From Pseudoxanthomonas sp. (GTDB taxonomy: Bacteria; Pseudomonadota; Gammaproteobacteria; Xanthomonadales; Xanthomonadaceae): DNA of 64,000 nt. The DNA lies in NCBI RefSeq assembly GCF_035999195.1, contig NZ_DASYGY010000004.1:682001-746000 (forward strand). Direction: 5' to 3'. Shown piece after piece: positions 1 through 9,496 of the stretch. Position 1 is the first letter of the stretch, and every line of letters begins with the position of its first letter. The notes beneath the pieces are model-generated. The model was given only the letters and a program-made list of their open reading frames with translations. It searched no databases and was not told the DNA's origin. Position numbers and translations under genes: made by a program.

Positions 1-2
1 CC

Positions 3-1460
3 GGTGGCGCCGGTGCCGCCACCGCCGGCGACGCGCTGGGCCGCGACGCCGTGCTGTTCGGCCAGGTGCTGGACGGTCTGCGCGACGGCAACCCGGACCT
101 GGGCATCGCCCCGGTCCGCAACGCCGCCGCCCTGGCCGCGCTGCAGAATTCGCAGACCCTGTGGACCGCGATGAAGAAGGACCTGGACGCCATCCTGGCC
201 AGCTCGCGCAACCTGTTCGCGGCGCAGTCGGCCGCCGCCGCGCTGACCAACGGCTCCGGCCAGATGCTCCAGGACAGCACCAACCTGTTCCAGGCGTTCT
301 CGGCCTTCGGTTCGGTGCGCGACACGCGCCTGTTCCCGAACTTCTGGCTCGGCATCGCCTCGGGCATCGCGGCGCTGGTCTCCATCATCGGTCTGTTGTG
401 GTCGCTGTACCGCACCCGCCAGCGCGAGCAGGAAATGCGCTACCAGACGCAGGTGGAATACAACAGCCGCAACCAGCAGGCGATCATGCGGCTGCTGGAC
501 GAAATCAGCTCGCTGGGTGAAGGCGACCTGACGGTGAAGGCCTCGGTGACCGAGGACATGACCGGCGCCATCGCGGACGCCATCAACTACGCCGTGGACG
601 AACTGCGCAACCTGGTGACCACGATCAACGACACCTCGGTGCAGGTGGCGGCGTCGACCCAGGAAACCCAGGCCACCGCGCTGCAGCTGGCCGAAGCCGC
701 CGGCCACCAGGCCGACCAGATCACCACCGCGTCCGACCGCATCAGCGAGATCGCGACCAGCATCGACCAGGTGTCGAAGAACTCCACCGAGTCGGCCGAA
801 GTGGCGCAGCGCTCGGTGCAGATCGCCACCGAGGGTGCCGGCGTGGTGCGCGAGACGATCCGCGGCATGGACCAGATCCGCGACCAGATCCAGGAAACCT
901 CCAAGCGCATCAAGCGCCTGGGTGAGTCCTCGCAGGAAATCGGCTCGGTGGTGGAACTGATCAACGACATTTCCGAACAGACCAACATCCTGGCGCTCAA
1001 CGCGGCCGTGCAGGCGGCCTCGGCCGGCGAAGCGGGCCGCGGTTTCGCGGTCGTGGCCGACGAAGTGCAGCGCCTCGCAGAACGCACCTCCAGCGCGACG
1101 CGCCGCATCGAATCGCTGGTGCAGACCATCCAGGCCGATACCAACGAAGCGGTCAGCTCGATGGAGCAGACCACCGCCGAAGTGGTGTCCGGTGCGCGCC
1201 TGGCCGAGGATGCGGGTACCGCGCTGGGCGAGATCGAGCGCGTGTCGAACGACCTGAACAACCTCATCAAGGGCATCTCGACCGCCGCCCAGCAGCAGTC
1301 GTCGGCCGCGCTGGACATCACCCAGACGATGGGCGTGATCCGCCAGATCACCTCGCAGACCTCGCTGGGCGCCGGACAGACCGCCGAGTCCATCGGCCAT
1401 CTGGCGCAGCTGGCCGCGGACCTGCGCCGCTCGGTCGCCGACTTCAAGCTGCCGGGCTGA
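3..1460 (+). CDS. pilJ: PilJ, type IV pilus methyl-accepting chemotaxis protein (5' end outside window)
   Basis: This is the C-terminal part of the inner-membrane receptor of the Pil-Chp system, which senses surface contact and pilus-related signals and controls the ChpA kinase. The frame is open from the first bases, so the gene begins upstream. Visible are an Ala/Asp-rich periplasmic remnant, one transmembrane segment (about nt 348-410, ending LLWSLY), a HAMP-like linker, and a long coiled-coil signalling domain. The hairpin tip contains EQTNILALNAAVQAA and GEAGRGFAVVADEVQRLAER. The tip has VQAASAGEAGRG, the PilJ variant of the usual IEAARAGEQGRG of chemotaxis receptors. The gene ends with TGA 91 nt before chpA; pilG, pilH and pilI are expected to the left, outside the window. 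Confidence 0.93.
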   Translation, partial: GGAGAATAGDALGRDAVLFGQVLDGLRDGNPDLGIAPVRNAAALAALQNSQTLWTAMKKDLDAILASSRNLFAAQSAAAALTNGSGQMLQDSTNLFQAFSAFGSVRDTRLFPNFWLGIASGIAALVSIIGLLWSLYRTRQREQEMRYQTQVEYNSRNQQAIMRLLDEISSLGEGDLTVKASVTEDMTGAIADAINYAVDELRNLVTTINDTSVQVAASTQETQATALQLAEAAGHQADQITTASDRISEIATSIDQVSKNSTESAEVAQRSVQIATEGAGVVRETIRGMDQIRDQIQETSKRIKRLGESSQEIGSVVELINDISEQTNILALNAAVQAASAGEAGRGFAVVADEVQRLAERTSSATRRIESLVQTIQADTNEAVSSMEQTTAEVVSGARLAEDAGTALGEIERVSNDLNNLIKGISTAAQQQSSAALDITQTMGVIRQITSQTSLGAGQTAESIGHLAQLAADLRRSVADFKLPG

Positions 1461-1476
1461 GGACGGGACGCACTGC

Positions 1477-1554
1477 ATGAACTTCCTACGCCATCCCGCC
1501 CGCCAGCAGCGCGAGGCTGACGGCTCCGCCGTCGCTGCGGGAGCACGCCCATGA
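1477..1554 (+). CDS. possible 25-codon ORF overlapping the chpA start
   Basis: In the pilJ-chpA gap an ATG at 1477 opens 25 codons (starting MNFLRHPARQQ) ending in a TGA at 1552-1554. That stop overlaps the chpA ATG (1551) in an ATGA arrangement, typical of translational coupling. A purine-rich stretch (GGACGGGACG) lies just upstream. There is no homology argument and the peptide is short, Arg-rich and without a membrane segment. It may be a leader or coupling ORF, or chance. Confidence 0.2.
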   Translation: MNFLRHPARQQREADGSAVAAGARP

Positions 1555-4500
1555 GTGCGCTGCGCGAAGCCATGAGCCACGCCGTGCTCGGCTGGGTGAA
1601 GCCCGAACTGGACGAGACGCTGCGCCTGGTCCGCCAGGAGATCGAAGCCTTCGTCGAAGCGCCCGCCGACACCAGCCGCATGCGGTTCTGCGCCGGTTAC
1701 CTGCACCAGGTGCAGGGCACGCTGCGCATGGTCGAACTGTATGCGCCGGCGATGGTCGCCGAAGAGCTCGAACTGCTCGCCAAGGCGTTGCAGGACGGCG
1801 GCGCGGGCGACCGCGACGAAGCCTGCGCCACGCTCATGCGCGGCGCGGTGCTGTTGCCGGACTACCTGGAGCGCCTGCAGGAAGGCCATCGCGACATCCC
1901 GATCGTGCTGCTGCCGCTGCTCAACGAGATCCGTGCCGCGCGCGGTGCGCCGGGCCTCAACGAAAGCATGCTGTTCCCGCCGGGCAGTTGCGACGACGCG
2001 GCGCCGAGCGAAGCCGAGATCGACCACGCGCGCAGCAGCCTCAGCGGGCGCAACCGTGAACTGCTCGACACCGTCGGCAATGCGGTCAAGGAAGAACTGC
2101 TGCGGGTGAAGGATGCGCTGGACCTGCACCTGCGCACGGGCAGCGATTCGGCCGAACTGGAGTCGCAGGTCACCGAACTGGGCAACGTCGCCGATACCCT
2201 CGGCATGATGGGCCTGGGCGTGGCGCGCGACGTGGTGATGCAGCAGCGCGACACGCTGCGCGAGGTGGTCGCCGGCACGCGGCCGGCGGACGAGGGCACG
2301 CTGCTGGACGTGGCCGGCGCGCTGCTGTACGTCGATGCATCGCTCGACGACCAGGTCGCACGCCTGGGCAGCGGCGGCGACGCCGCGCCGGATCCGAGCG
2401 CCGCCGAGTCGCAGCGCACGGTCGAGATCCTTGCGCAGGAAGCCATCATCAACTTCGCCGGCGCGCGCGAGCGCTTCGTCGCCTTCATCGAGACCAACTG
2501 GGATCACGCCGAACTGGCGGACGTGCCGCGCCTGCTGGACGAAGTGGCCGGCGCCCTGCGCATGCTCGAGCTCGGCCAGGCCGGCGACTACGTGGTCGGC
2601 GTGAAGCGCTACGTCAGCGGCGAACTGATCGGCAAGAAGCGCGTGCCGGGCGGACAGCAGCTCGACACCCTGGCCGACGCGATGGCCAGCCTGGAGTACT
2701 ACCTGGAAGCGCTGCGCGAGCGGCGCCCCAATCGCGAGGACATCCTCGAGATCACCCGCGGCAGCCTGGAGACGCTGCGCTACTGGCCGCTGCCGGCGGA
2801 GGCCGTCGCGCCCGTGGCCGTGCCCGTCGTCGAGGCGCCGGTTGCCGCGCCGACACCGGTCGCCGAAGCGCCGATCGCACAGGCACCTGCCGCCGACGCG
2901 CCGGTTGCCGACGCGTCGGGCGCCCCGTCTGTCGAGCCCGTGGCCGAGGCGCCCGCACCCGTGTCGTTCGGCGCGCTGTCGCTGGAGCCGCTCGACGCGG
3001 CCCCGGCGCCGCCCAGCGCGGCCGCGAACCCGTTCGATCCGGTCGGCTTCGAAGAAGACGGCCTCGACACGCCGGCGGCCGCCGTGGCCCCGCCGCCCGC
3101 GTTCGAGTTCCCGGCCGACGTGGACGATCACGCGATCGATGCGCCGGCCGACGACAACGCCGCGATCGATGTGCCGGAGACGGTCCCGACGCCGGCGCCC
3201 GTGGTCGAATCCGACGTGCTGCCCGACCTCCGTCACGAGATCGCCGCCGCAGCAGCGGCCGTGCCGTCCGCCGTCGTCGGCGGCTTCGATGGCGACAGCA
3301 CCGACATCGACGACGACATCCGCGAGGTGTTCCTCGAGGAGTTCGACGAGGAGATCGTCAACCTGCGCCAGCTGCTGCCGGCCTGGCGCAGCAACACCGA
3401 AGACCTGGAGCGCCTGCGGCCGATCCGCCGCGTGTTCCACACGCTGAAGGGCAGTGGCCGCCTGGTCGGCGCCAAGACCCTCGGCGAGTTCAGCTGGAAG
3501 GTCGAGAACATGCTCAACCGCGTGCTCGACCGCACGCGCGCGCCCAGCCATGCCGTCGAAGTCCTGCTGGAGCAGGCCTGCGAGACGCTGCCGCAGCTCA
3601 ACGCCGCGCTGCGCGGGCAGGGCAGCGTCACCGCCGACCTGCCCGGCCTGCAGGACATCGCCGACCGCCTGGCGGCGGGCGAGGACGCGTACTACAGCGC
3701 CGAACCGGTCGTGCTGGACGAGGAGGCCGATGTCGTCGCGCCCGTGTCCGCCGCACCGGTGTCGTTCGTCGACGACGCCCCGGCCGTGTTCGAGCCGGAA
3801 GCCGAAGGCACGCCGGCGTCCGTCGATGCGGTGCTGCGCGAGATCCTGGAAGCCGAGGTCGACAACCACCTCGACACCGTCGACCACTGGCTGCAGAAGG
3901 CCCAGGTCGACGCCACGCCGGTCACCGAAGAACTGCTGCGCGCGATCCACACGATGAACGGCGCGCTGGCGATGGCCGACGTGCCGGAGATCACCCACGT
4001 CACCTCGCCGGCCGAGCAGTACGTCAAGCGCCTGCTCGCCGCGGGCGAGACGCCCACGCCGGAAGGCGTCGCCGCCCTGGCCGACACCGCGCAGGCGATC
4101 CGTCGCAGCGTGGCGGCCCTGCAGGCCCCGTCGCCGCGCATTCCCGTGTTTGCCGCACTCGCGGGCCAACTGCGCGCGCTGGGCGACAGTCTGCCCGACG
4201 TGCGCCATGGCGCGCAGATCGTCGACGACACCCGCCAGGGCACCTATGTCGGCCAGACGCCGATCGCCCCGCCGGTCGGTCCGTCCGACGTCGAGCTGTT
4301 GGCGATGGATCTGTCGGCCTACCTCGATGCCGAGGCGGCCAACGGCGCCGGCGGGTTCGACGCCATCACGCCCGTTGCGGAGACCGGCCCGGCCGAGGCC
4401 GCGACGTCGCCGGTCGACGAGACCGCCAGCGCCTCGGACGCCACCGTCGGCCCGGCCGACGCGCCCGTCGTACCGGAAACTCCGGCATCGGTGGATCGCA

Positions 4501-7500
4501 GCGTCACCTTCTACGACATCGATTACCGCATCACGCCGCGCACCTCGGCACCCGAGGCGGGCGTTGCCGCTTCGTCAGGCGAAGAAGCGCGCGATGCCGA
4601 TTCGCCGGTTCCCGTGGAAGAGGTCGCCGCTGAAGACATCGCCACCGTCCACATCGATGTCGACGCCGGTGCCGATGCCGATGCCGGCATGGCCGATCAG
4701 GACGACGCCCTTTCGACGGCCGCCGAAGAGACGGCCGAGCCTGTCGAGGCGGACGTTTCCGTCCAGGCCACCGACGACACGGTCTCCGTCGCCGAAGACG
4801 ACGCGCTGCTGGTCGATGGCGACCTGCCCGCGTTCCTCGTCGAAGCCGATGCCGCGACGCCGGCCGACACCGACGGGACGGTCGTCGAAGAAGGCGTGTC
4901 CGTGGTCGACGACATCGCCGCTGCGGACGAGCCGGTAGCCGTGGACGCAACCGACACCACTGCGGAAGAAGCGCAGGCGGACGCCGCCGACGAGATCGAA
5001 GCGATCGCCTTCGAGGGCGATGTCGCCGGCCGCGATGCCGCGGCCACCCTCGAGACGCCGACGGAAACCGTGGAAGACGAAGCGCCTGCCGACGAGGCCA
5101 CGACGTTCGCCGTCGCGGACGACGCATCGCAGGCCGACGCCGGATCCGACAATACCGTTGACGCCACCGCCGACGTTTCCCCGTCCGATGACGAGATCGT
5201 CGTCGAAGCGGCTGCGCCGGACGCGTCCGTCCTCGACGCCGCGGACACTACCGGCGCCGTGGATGCCGCGGATGCGGAAGAAACCGCGTCGCAGGACGTC
5301 GAAGCCGTTGCCTCCGTCGAAGTCGAGGAGTCTGCCGTGACCAGTGCACCCGCCGACATGCCGGAGCCGGAAGACGCGCTCGACGTCACCGGGCTGGACC
5401 TGGACCTGGTCGAGATCTTCATCGAGGAAGGCAACGACCTGCTCGACCACTCGGACGACCTGATCGCCAAGCTGCGTGAAACGCCGGAAGACCGCGCACT
5501 GATCACCAGCCTGCAGCGCGACCTGCACACGCTGAAGGGCGGCGCGCGCATGGCGGGTATCCACGCCGTCGGCGACCTCGGCCACGCGATCGAATCGATG
5601 CTGGAGTCGATCGCCGGCCAGCGTACCGAGCTCGACCGTCGCGCGATCCAGCTGCTGGAGCGGGGCTTCGATGCGCTGCACGCGCAGCTGGCCCGCGTCA
5701 CCGCGCGCCGCGCCGTCGTCATTCCGGATGGCATGATCGCCGAGTTCAACGCGCACGCCCGTGGTATCGAGCTGCCTGCCGCGCCCGCCGCCAGCGACGC
5801 GCCCGCCGCACCGGTCGAACTCGCGCCGCTGTCGGCGCCGATCGACACCGACGCGGCGACCGCGCCTGTCGAAGAGGAGTTCTTCCCGGTCGGCCAGCAG
5901 GAACAGGTGCGCGTCCGCGCCGACCTGCTCGACCGCCTGGTCAACAACGCCGGCGAAGTCGCGATCTACCGCGCCCGCCTCGAACAGCAGCTGGGCGCGT
6001 TCCGCGGCGCGATGGCGGAACTCGACCGCACCAACATCCGTATGCACGACCAGCTGCGTCGTCTCGACCTGGAAACGGAGGCGCAGATCGTCGCCCGTTA
6101 CCAGCGCGAGCACGACAAGCAGGATCCGACCTTCGATCCGCTGGAACTGGACCGCTTCTCCACGCTGCAGCAGCTCAGCCGCGCACTGGCCGAGTCGGCC
6201 GCCGACATCAGCGGCCTGCAGGGTGTGCTGGACGACCTCGCACGCCAGTACGACAGCCTGCTGCAGCAGCAGTCGCGCGTCAGCTCGGAGCTTCAGGACG
6301 GCCTGATGCGTGCGCGCATGCTGCCGTTCGAGGGCATCGTGCCGCGCCTGCGCCGCGTGCTGCGCCAGGCCGCCACCGAGACCCACAAGCAGGTGAGCCT
6401 GCAGTTCTCCGGTACGCACGGCGAAATGGACCGCAACGTGCTGGACCGCATGACCGCGCCGCTGGAGCACCTGCTGCGCAACTCGGTCGCGCACGGTCTG
6501 GAAACGCCGAAGGAACGCCGCAAGGCCGGCAAACCGGAAGAGGGCACCGTGCACGTCGCGTTGCGCCGCGAAGGCTCGGAAATGGTGCTGGAGGTGACCG
6601 ACGACGGCGCCGGCCTGAACCGGGACGCCATCCGCAGGCGTGCCGAACAGCGCGGCCTGCTGCAGCCCGGCGCCGTGCTGCCGGACAGCGCGCTGGACCG
6701 CCTGATCCTGGAGCCCGGCTTCAGCACCGCCGACAAGGTCAGCCAGCTGGCCGGCCGCGGCGTGGGCATGGACGTGGTCTACAACGAAGTGCGCCAGTTG
6801 GGTGGTTCCCTGGAGATCAACTCCGTCCCGGGCAAGGGCGCGACCTTCACCCTGCGCCTGCCGCAGACGCTGGCGGTCAGCCAGGCGGTGTTCGTGCAGA
6901 TCGGCGAGACGCAGTTCGCGGTGCCGGTGGCGGCGGTCAGCGGCATCGGCCGCATCAGCCACGCCCGCTTCAGCGCCGGCGCGGGCAGCTATCACTACGC
7001 CGGCGAAGACTATCCGCTGTACAACCTCGGTCACCTGGTCGGCCAGGGTGCCGCCAAGGCCGAAGGCCAGCCGCAGGTGCCGCTGTTGCTGGTGCGCTCG
7101 GGCGACCTGCGCGCCGCGGTGGCGGTGGATCAGGTGCTCGGCAACCGCGAGATCGTGGTCAAGCCGGTCGGTCCGCAGATTTCCTCGATCCCCGGCATCT
7201 ACGGCGCCACCATCACCGGCGACGGCAGCGTCGTGGTGATCCTGGACGCCGCGCCGCTGGTGCGCCGCCACCTGGCGCAGCCGCAGGAACCGACCCAGCA
7301 GGCCCCGGCGGTGGAACAGCGCCGCGTGCCGCTGGTGATGGTGGTCGACGACTCGCTGACCATGCGCAAGGTGACCAGCCGCGTGCTGGAACGCCACAAC
7401 TTCGAGGTCAGCGCCGCGCGCGACGGCGTCGAGGCGCTGGAGAAACTGGAAGAGCGCGTGCCCGACCTGATGCTGCTCGACATCGAGATGCCGCGCATGG

Positions 7501-7706
7501 ACGGTTACGAGCTGGCCACGGCGATGAAGGCCGATCCGCGCTTCAAGGATGTGCCGATCGTGATGATCACCTCGCGTACCGGCGACAAGCACCGCCAGCG
7601 CGCCTTCGACATCGGCGTGCAGCGTTACCTGGGCAAGCCGTACCAGGAGCTGGACCTGATGCGCAACGTGTACGACCTGCTGGGAATCGCCCGTGTCCGT
7701 GAGTGA
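1551..7706 (+). CDS. chpA: ChpA/PilL hybrid sensor histidine kinase of the Pil-Chp system
   Basis: A CheA-type kinase that passes phosphate to PilG/PilH to control twitching motility. The 2,051 residues read as follows: N-terminal Hpt-like helical modules, the first with LHQVQGTLRM (His52); a Pro/Ala linker (about 415-560); a canonical Hpt with FHTLKGSG (His630); a degenerate Hpt with IHTMNGA (His800, Lys replaced by Asn); a very acidic Asp/Ala/Glu/Val linker (about 930-1270); a second canonical Hpt with LHTLKGGARM (His1326); a dimerisation region; an HATPase domain (N box LLRNSVAHG near 1644; G boxes DDGAGL and GRGVGMDVV); a CheW-like domain; and a C-terminal receiver (LLDIEMPRMDG, Asp1977). 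The ATG at 1551 follows pilJ in the same operon. The 3' end overlaps the next gene by 14 nt. Confidence 0.95.
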   Translation: MSALREAMSHAVLGWVKPELDETLRLVRQEIEAFVEAPADTSRMRFCAGYLHQVQGTLRMVELYAPAMVAEELELLAKALQDGGAGDRDEACATLMRGAVLLPDYLERLQEGHRDIPIVLLPLLNEIRAARGAPGLNESMLFPPGSCDDAAPSEAEIDHARSSLSGRNRELLDTVGNAVKEELLRVKDALDLHLRTGSDSAELESQVTELGNVADTLGMMGLGVARDVVMQQRDTLREVVAGTRPADEGTLLDVAGALLYVDASLDDQVARLGSGGDAAPDPSAAESQRTVEILAQEAIINFAGARERFVAFIETNWDHAELADVPRLLDEVAGALRMLELGQAGDYVVGVKRYVSGELIGKKRVPGGQQLDTLADAMASLEYYLEALRERRPNREDILEITRGSLETLRYWPLPAEAVAPVAVPVVEAPVAAPTPVAEAPIAQAPAADAPVADASGAPSVEPVAEAPAPVSFGALSLEPLDAAPAPPSAAANPFDPVGFEEDGLDTPAAAVAPPPAFEFPADVDDHAIDAPADDNAAIDVPETVPTPAPVVESDVLPDLRHEIAAAAAAVPSAVVGGFDGDSTDIDDDIREVFLEEFDEEIVNLRQLLPAWRSNTEDLERLRPIRRVFHTLKGSGRLVGAKTLGEFSWKVENMLNRVLDRTRAPSHAVEVLLEQACETLPQLNAALRGQGSVTADLPGLQDIADRLAAGEDAYYSAEPVVLDEEADVVAPVSAAPVSFVDDAPAVFEPEAEGTPASVDAVLREILEAEVDNHLDTVDHWLQKAQVDATPVTEELLRAIHTMNGALAMADVPEITHVTSPAEQYVKRLLAAGETPTPEGVAALADTAQAIRRSVAALQAPSPRIPVFAALAGQLRALGDSLPDVRHGAQIVDDTRQGTYVGQTPIAPPVGPSDVELLAMDLSAYLDAEAANGAGGFDAITPVAETGPAEAATSPVDETASASDATVGPADAPVVPETPASVDRSVTFYDIDYRITPRTSAPEAGVAASSGEEARDADSPVPVEEVAAEDIATVHIDVDAGADADAGMADQDDALSTAAEETAEPVEADVSVQATDDTVSVAEDDALLVDGDLPAFLVEADAATPADTDGTVVEEGVSVVDDIAAADEPVAVDATDTTAEEAQADAADEIEAIAFEGDVAGRDAAATLETPTETVEDEAPADEATTFAVADDASQADAGSDNTVDATADVSPSDDEIVVEAAAPDASVLDAADTTGAVDAADAEETASQDVEAVASVEVEESAVTSAPADMPEPEDALDVTGLDLDLVEIFIEEGNDLLDHSDDLIAKLRETPEDRALITSLQRDLHTLKGGARMAGIHAVGDLGHAIESMLESIAGQRTELDRRAIQLLERGFDALHAQLARVTARRAVVIPDGMIAEFNAHARGIELPAAPAASDAPAAPVELAPLSAPIDTDAATAPVEEEFFPVGQQEQVRVRADLLDRLVNNAGEVAIYRARLEQQLGAFRGAMAELDRTNIRMHDQLRRLDLETEAQIVARYQREHDKQDPTFDPLELDRFSTLQQLSRALAESAADISGLQGVLDDLARQYDSLLQQQSRVSSELQDGLMRARMLPFEGIVPRLRRVLRQAATETHKQVSLQFSGTHGEMDRNVLDRMTAPLEHLLRNSVAHGLETPKERRKAGKPEEGTVHVALRREGSEMVLEVTDDGAGLNRDAIRRRAEQRGLLQPGAVLPDSALDRLILEPGFSTADKVSQLAGRGVGMDVVYNEVRQLGGSLEINSVPGKGATFTLRLPQTLAVSQAVFVQIGETQFAVPVAAVSGIGRISHARFSAGAGSYHYAGEDYPLYNLGHLVGQGAAKAEGQPQVPLLLVRSGDLRAAVAVDQVLGNREIVVKPVGPQISSIPGIYGATITGDGSVVVILDAAPLVRRHLAQPQEPTQQAPAVEQRRVPLVMVVDDSLTMRKVTSRVLERHNFEVSAARDGVEALEKLEERVPDLMLLDIEMPRMDGYELATAMKADPRFKDVPIVMITSRTGDKHRQRAFDIGVQRYLGKPYQELDLMRNVYDLLGIARVRE

Positions 7707-8931
7707 AGCCAAACGCGTTGCCCTGCTGGCGCGCCCGGGCCAGGCGCGCGAGCGCCTGCGCGTGGCGCTGCATGAGGCCGGCGCCGAGATCGTGCTGGAA
7801 GACGACCCGAACACGCTCGATGCCGACACCCTCGGCCACAGCGCGCCGCAGGTGGTGCTGGTGGCGCTGGAGCCGGCCATCGAGGACAGCCTGGAGCGCT
7901 TCGACCGCGTGCTGCACGATCCCGCGGTGGCGGTGATCTTCGACGAGGCCGACCTGGCCGCGCGCCGCGAAGGGTGGGATGCCCAGCGCTGGGCGCGCCA
8001 CCTGGCCGCCAAGCTGCACGGCCATCGCGACGTGCTGCCGCCGGGCCGCGAAGAGGATGTGGGCCTGCAGCTGGAACCCGGCCTGCCGGTGACGCCGGCG
8101 CAGCTGCACGAAGGCGAACAGGTCTCCGACTACCTGCAATCGGTGGCCGGCATGGCGCTGGAACTGCCCAGCGACGACTTCGCCTATACCGGCGGTTTCC
8201 AGCCGCGCGCGGCGGAAGACCAGGTGATCGATGCCGATGCGTGGCTGCGCTCGGCGTCGGCGCCGGCCGAATCGATCCCGCCGCCGCTCCCCGCCGCCCC
8301 GGCGGTCGCCGAGCCGCCGCCGCTGCCCGCTGCGGCCAAGGCGAGCTTCGATCTTTCCTCGCTGTCGCTGGAGCCGCTGGAAGGCGGTGGCGTGGCGGCG
8401 TCGGCGCGCCCGCAGGGTGCCGTGCTGGTGTTCGCGGGCATCGGCGGTCCGGATGCCGTGCGCAAGCTGCTGGCCGATCTGCCGACCGGCTTTCCCAAGC
8501 CGGTGATGGTGCACCTGCGCCTGGATGGCGGCCGTTACGATAACCTGGTCCGACAGATGGAGCGCGTGGCGCACATGCCGGTACTGCTGGCCGAAGCCGG
8601 CAAGGGTGCCGATCCCGGACACGTCTACGTGCTGCCCGGCGACGTGGTGCCGTTCGTCGATGACGGTACCGTCGGCTTCCGCCCCGGCGCGGTGATCCAC
8701 ACGGTCATTCCGCAGCTGCCACCGGCCGATAGCGCCGTGTTGCTGCTGAGCGGCAGCGACAGCGCACTGGTCGATGCCACGGCTGCGCTCGGCGATGCCG
8801 GCGCGCTGGTCATGGGCCAGTCGCAGGAAGGCTGCTACGACCCCGCCGCACCCAAGGCGCTCGCCGCGCGTGGCGCCGAACTCGGCTCGCCCGCGCAGAT
8901 CGCGCAGCGCCTGACCGACCGCTGGTTCTGA
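7693..8931 (+). CDS. CheB-like protein of the Pil-Chp cluster, probably catalytically inactive
   Basis: 412 residues, starting at GTG 7693 inside the end of chpA. The N-terminal ~100 residues resemble a receiver-like fold, followed by a Pro/Ala linker, and from about residue 240 the outline of a CheB methylesterase domain. Active CheB has a GASTGG serine motif, a histidine and a late Asp in a G-x-G-x-DG motif. Here the serine motif reads FAGIGGP (residues 247-253, Gly at the Ser position) and the late motif reads LSGSDSALVDA with no Asp at the expected place. Position and order fit chpB of the Pil-Chp operon, but hydrolytic activity on PilJ looks lost; a scaffold or regulatory role is inference. 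Confidence 0.8.
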   Translation: MSVSEAKRVALLARPGQARERLRVALHEAGAEIVLEDDPNTLDADTLGHSAPQVVLVALEPAIEDSLERFDRVLHDPAVAVIFDEADLAARREGWDAQRWARHLAAKLHGHRDVLPPGREEDVGLQLEPGLPVTPAQLHEGEQVSDYLQSVAGMALELPSDDFAYTGGFQPRAAEDQVIDADAWLRSASAPAESIPPPLPAAPAVAEPPPLPAAAKASFDLSSLSLEPLEGGGVAASARPQGAVLVFAGIGGPDAVRKLLADLPTGFPKPVMVHLRLDGGRYDNLVRQMERVAHMPVLLAEAGKGADPGHVYVLPGDVVPFVDDGTVGFRPGAVIHTVIPQLPPADSAVLLLSGSDSALVDATAALGDAGALVMGQSQEGCYDPAAPKALAARGAELGSPAQIAQRLTDRWF

Positions 8932-8941
8932 GGAACACACG

Positions 8942-9412
8942 ATGGCCCATTCCAACGACGAAATCCGCGGCGTCCTGATCCAGGCCGGCGAATACCGCCT
9001 GCTGCTGCCCAACGCCACCGTCGCCGAAGTGCTGACGCGCGCACCGGTCGAGCCGGTCGCGGACATGCCCGACTGGCTGCCCGGCCGGATCGACTGGCAC
9101 GGCTGGCCGGTGCCGCTGGTCGCGTTCGGCCGCCTGACCGGCAACGCCAACGACCCGGTCGCGCTGAACAGCAAGATCGTGGTGCTGAAGGCGCTGAGCG
9201 GCGACAAGGATCGCCCGTACTTCGCCCTGCTCACACCGTCCTTCCCGCGCCTGGTTTCGGTGCCGCGCGACGGCCTGCTCGCCGACGCGACCGAGGAGGA
9301 TCTCCCCGTCGGCGTGAAAGTCCGCGTGCTGCTGGGCGACGAAGCTGCCGTGCTCCCCGACCTGGAAGTGGTCGAAACGATGATCGACGAGGCGCTGGCC
9401 CGCGCGGCCTGA
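8942..9412 (+). CDS. chpC: ChpC, CheW-like adaptor of the Pil-Chp system
   Basis: A 156-residue CheW-domain protein expected to bridge receptors to the ChpA kinase in the cytoplasm. It begins RGVLIQAGEYRLLLPNATVA, matching the first strands of the CheW fold, and has WLPGRIDWHGWPVPLVAF where CheW proteins carry their conserved Gly/Pro turn. It starts 10 nt after the CheB-like gene, with a GAGGAA ribosome site overlapping that gene's stop. It is the last gene of the operon: a hairpin follows its stop at once. Confidence 0.85.
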   Translation: MAHSNDEIRGVLIQAGEYRLLLPNATVAEVLTRAPVEPVADMPDWLPGRIDWHGWPVPLVAFGRLTGNANDPVALNSKIVVLKALSGDKDRPYFALLTPSFPRLVSVPRDGLLADATEEDLPVGVKVRVLLGDEAAVLPDLEVVETMIDEALARAA

Positions 9413-9420
9413 CGCTTCAT

Positions 9421-9442
9421 GAGGTGGGCCTGCGCCCACCTC
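9421..9442 (+). terminator. hairpin at the end of the pil-chp operon
   Basis: A perfect 9-bp stem (GAGGTGGGC / GCCCACCTC) with loop CTGC begins 8 nt after the chpC stop. There is no T-run, so Rho-independent termination is uncertain. The stem shares its GGTGGGC core with the repeats that follow and may be a repeat copy. Confidence 0.45.
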
Positions 9443-9496
9443 CGCAGATCATGCAGATGCCTCGGTCCGCGGCGCCGCAGACCCGTGCCGTGCGCT

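Noticed and set aside
4575..8012. Minus-strand open frame of 1,145 codons opposite chpA and the CheB-like gene
   Set aside because: It mirrors the third-position GC bias of the real plus-strand genes, has a low-complexity His/Arg/Gln-rich translation and no motif.
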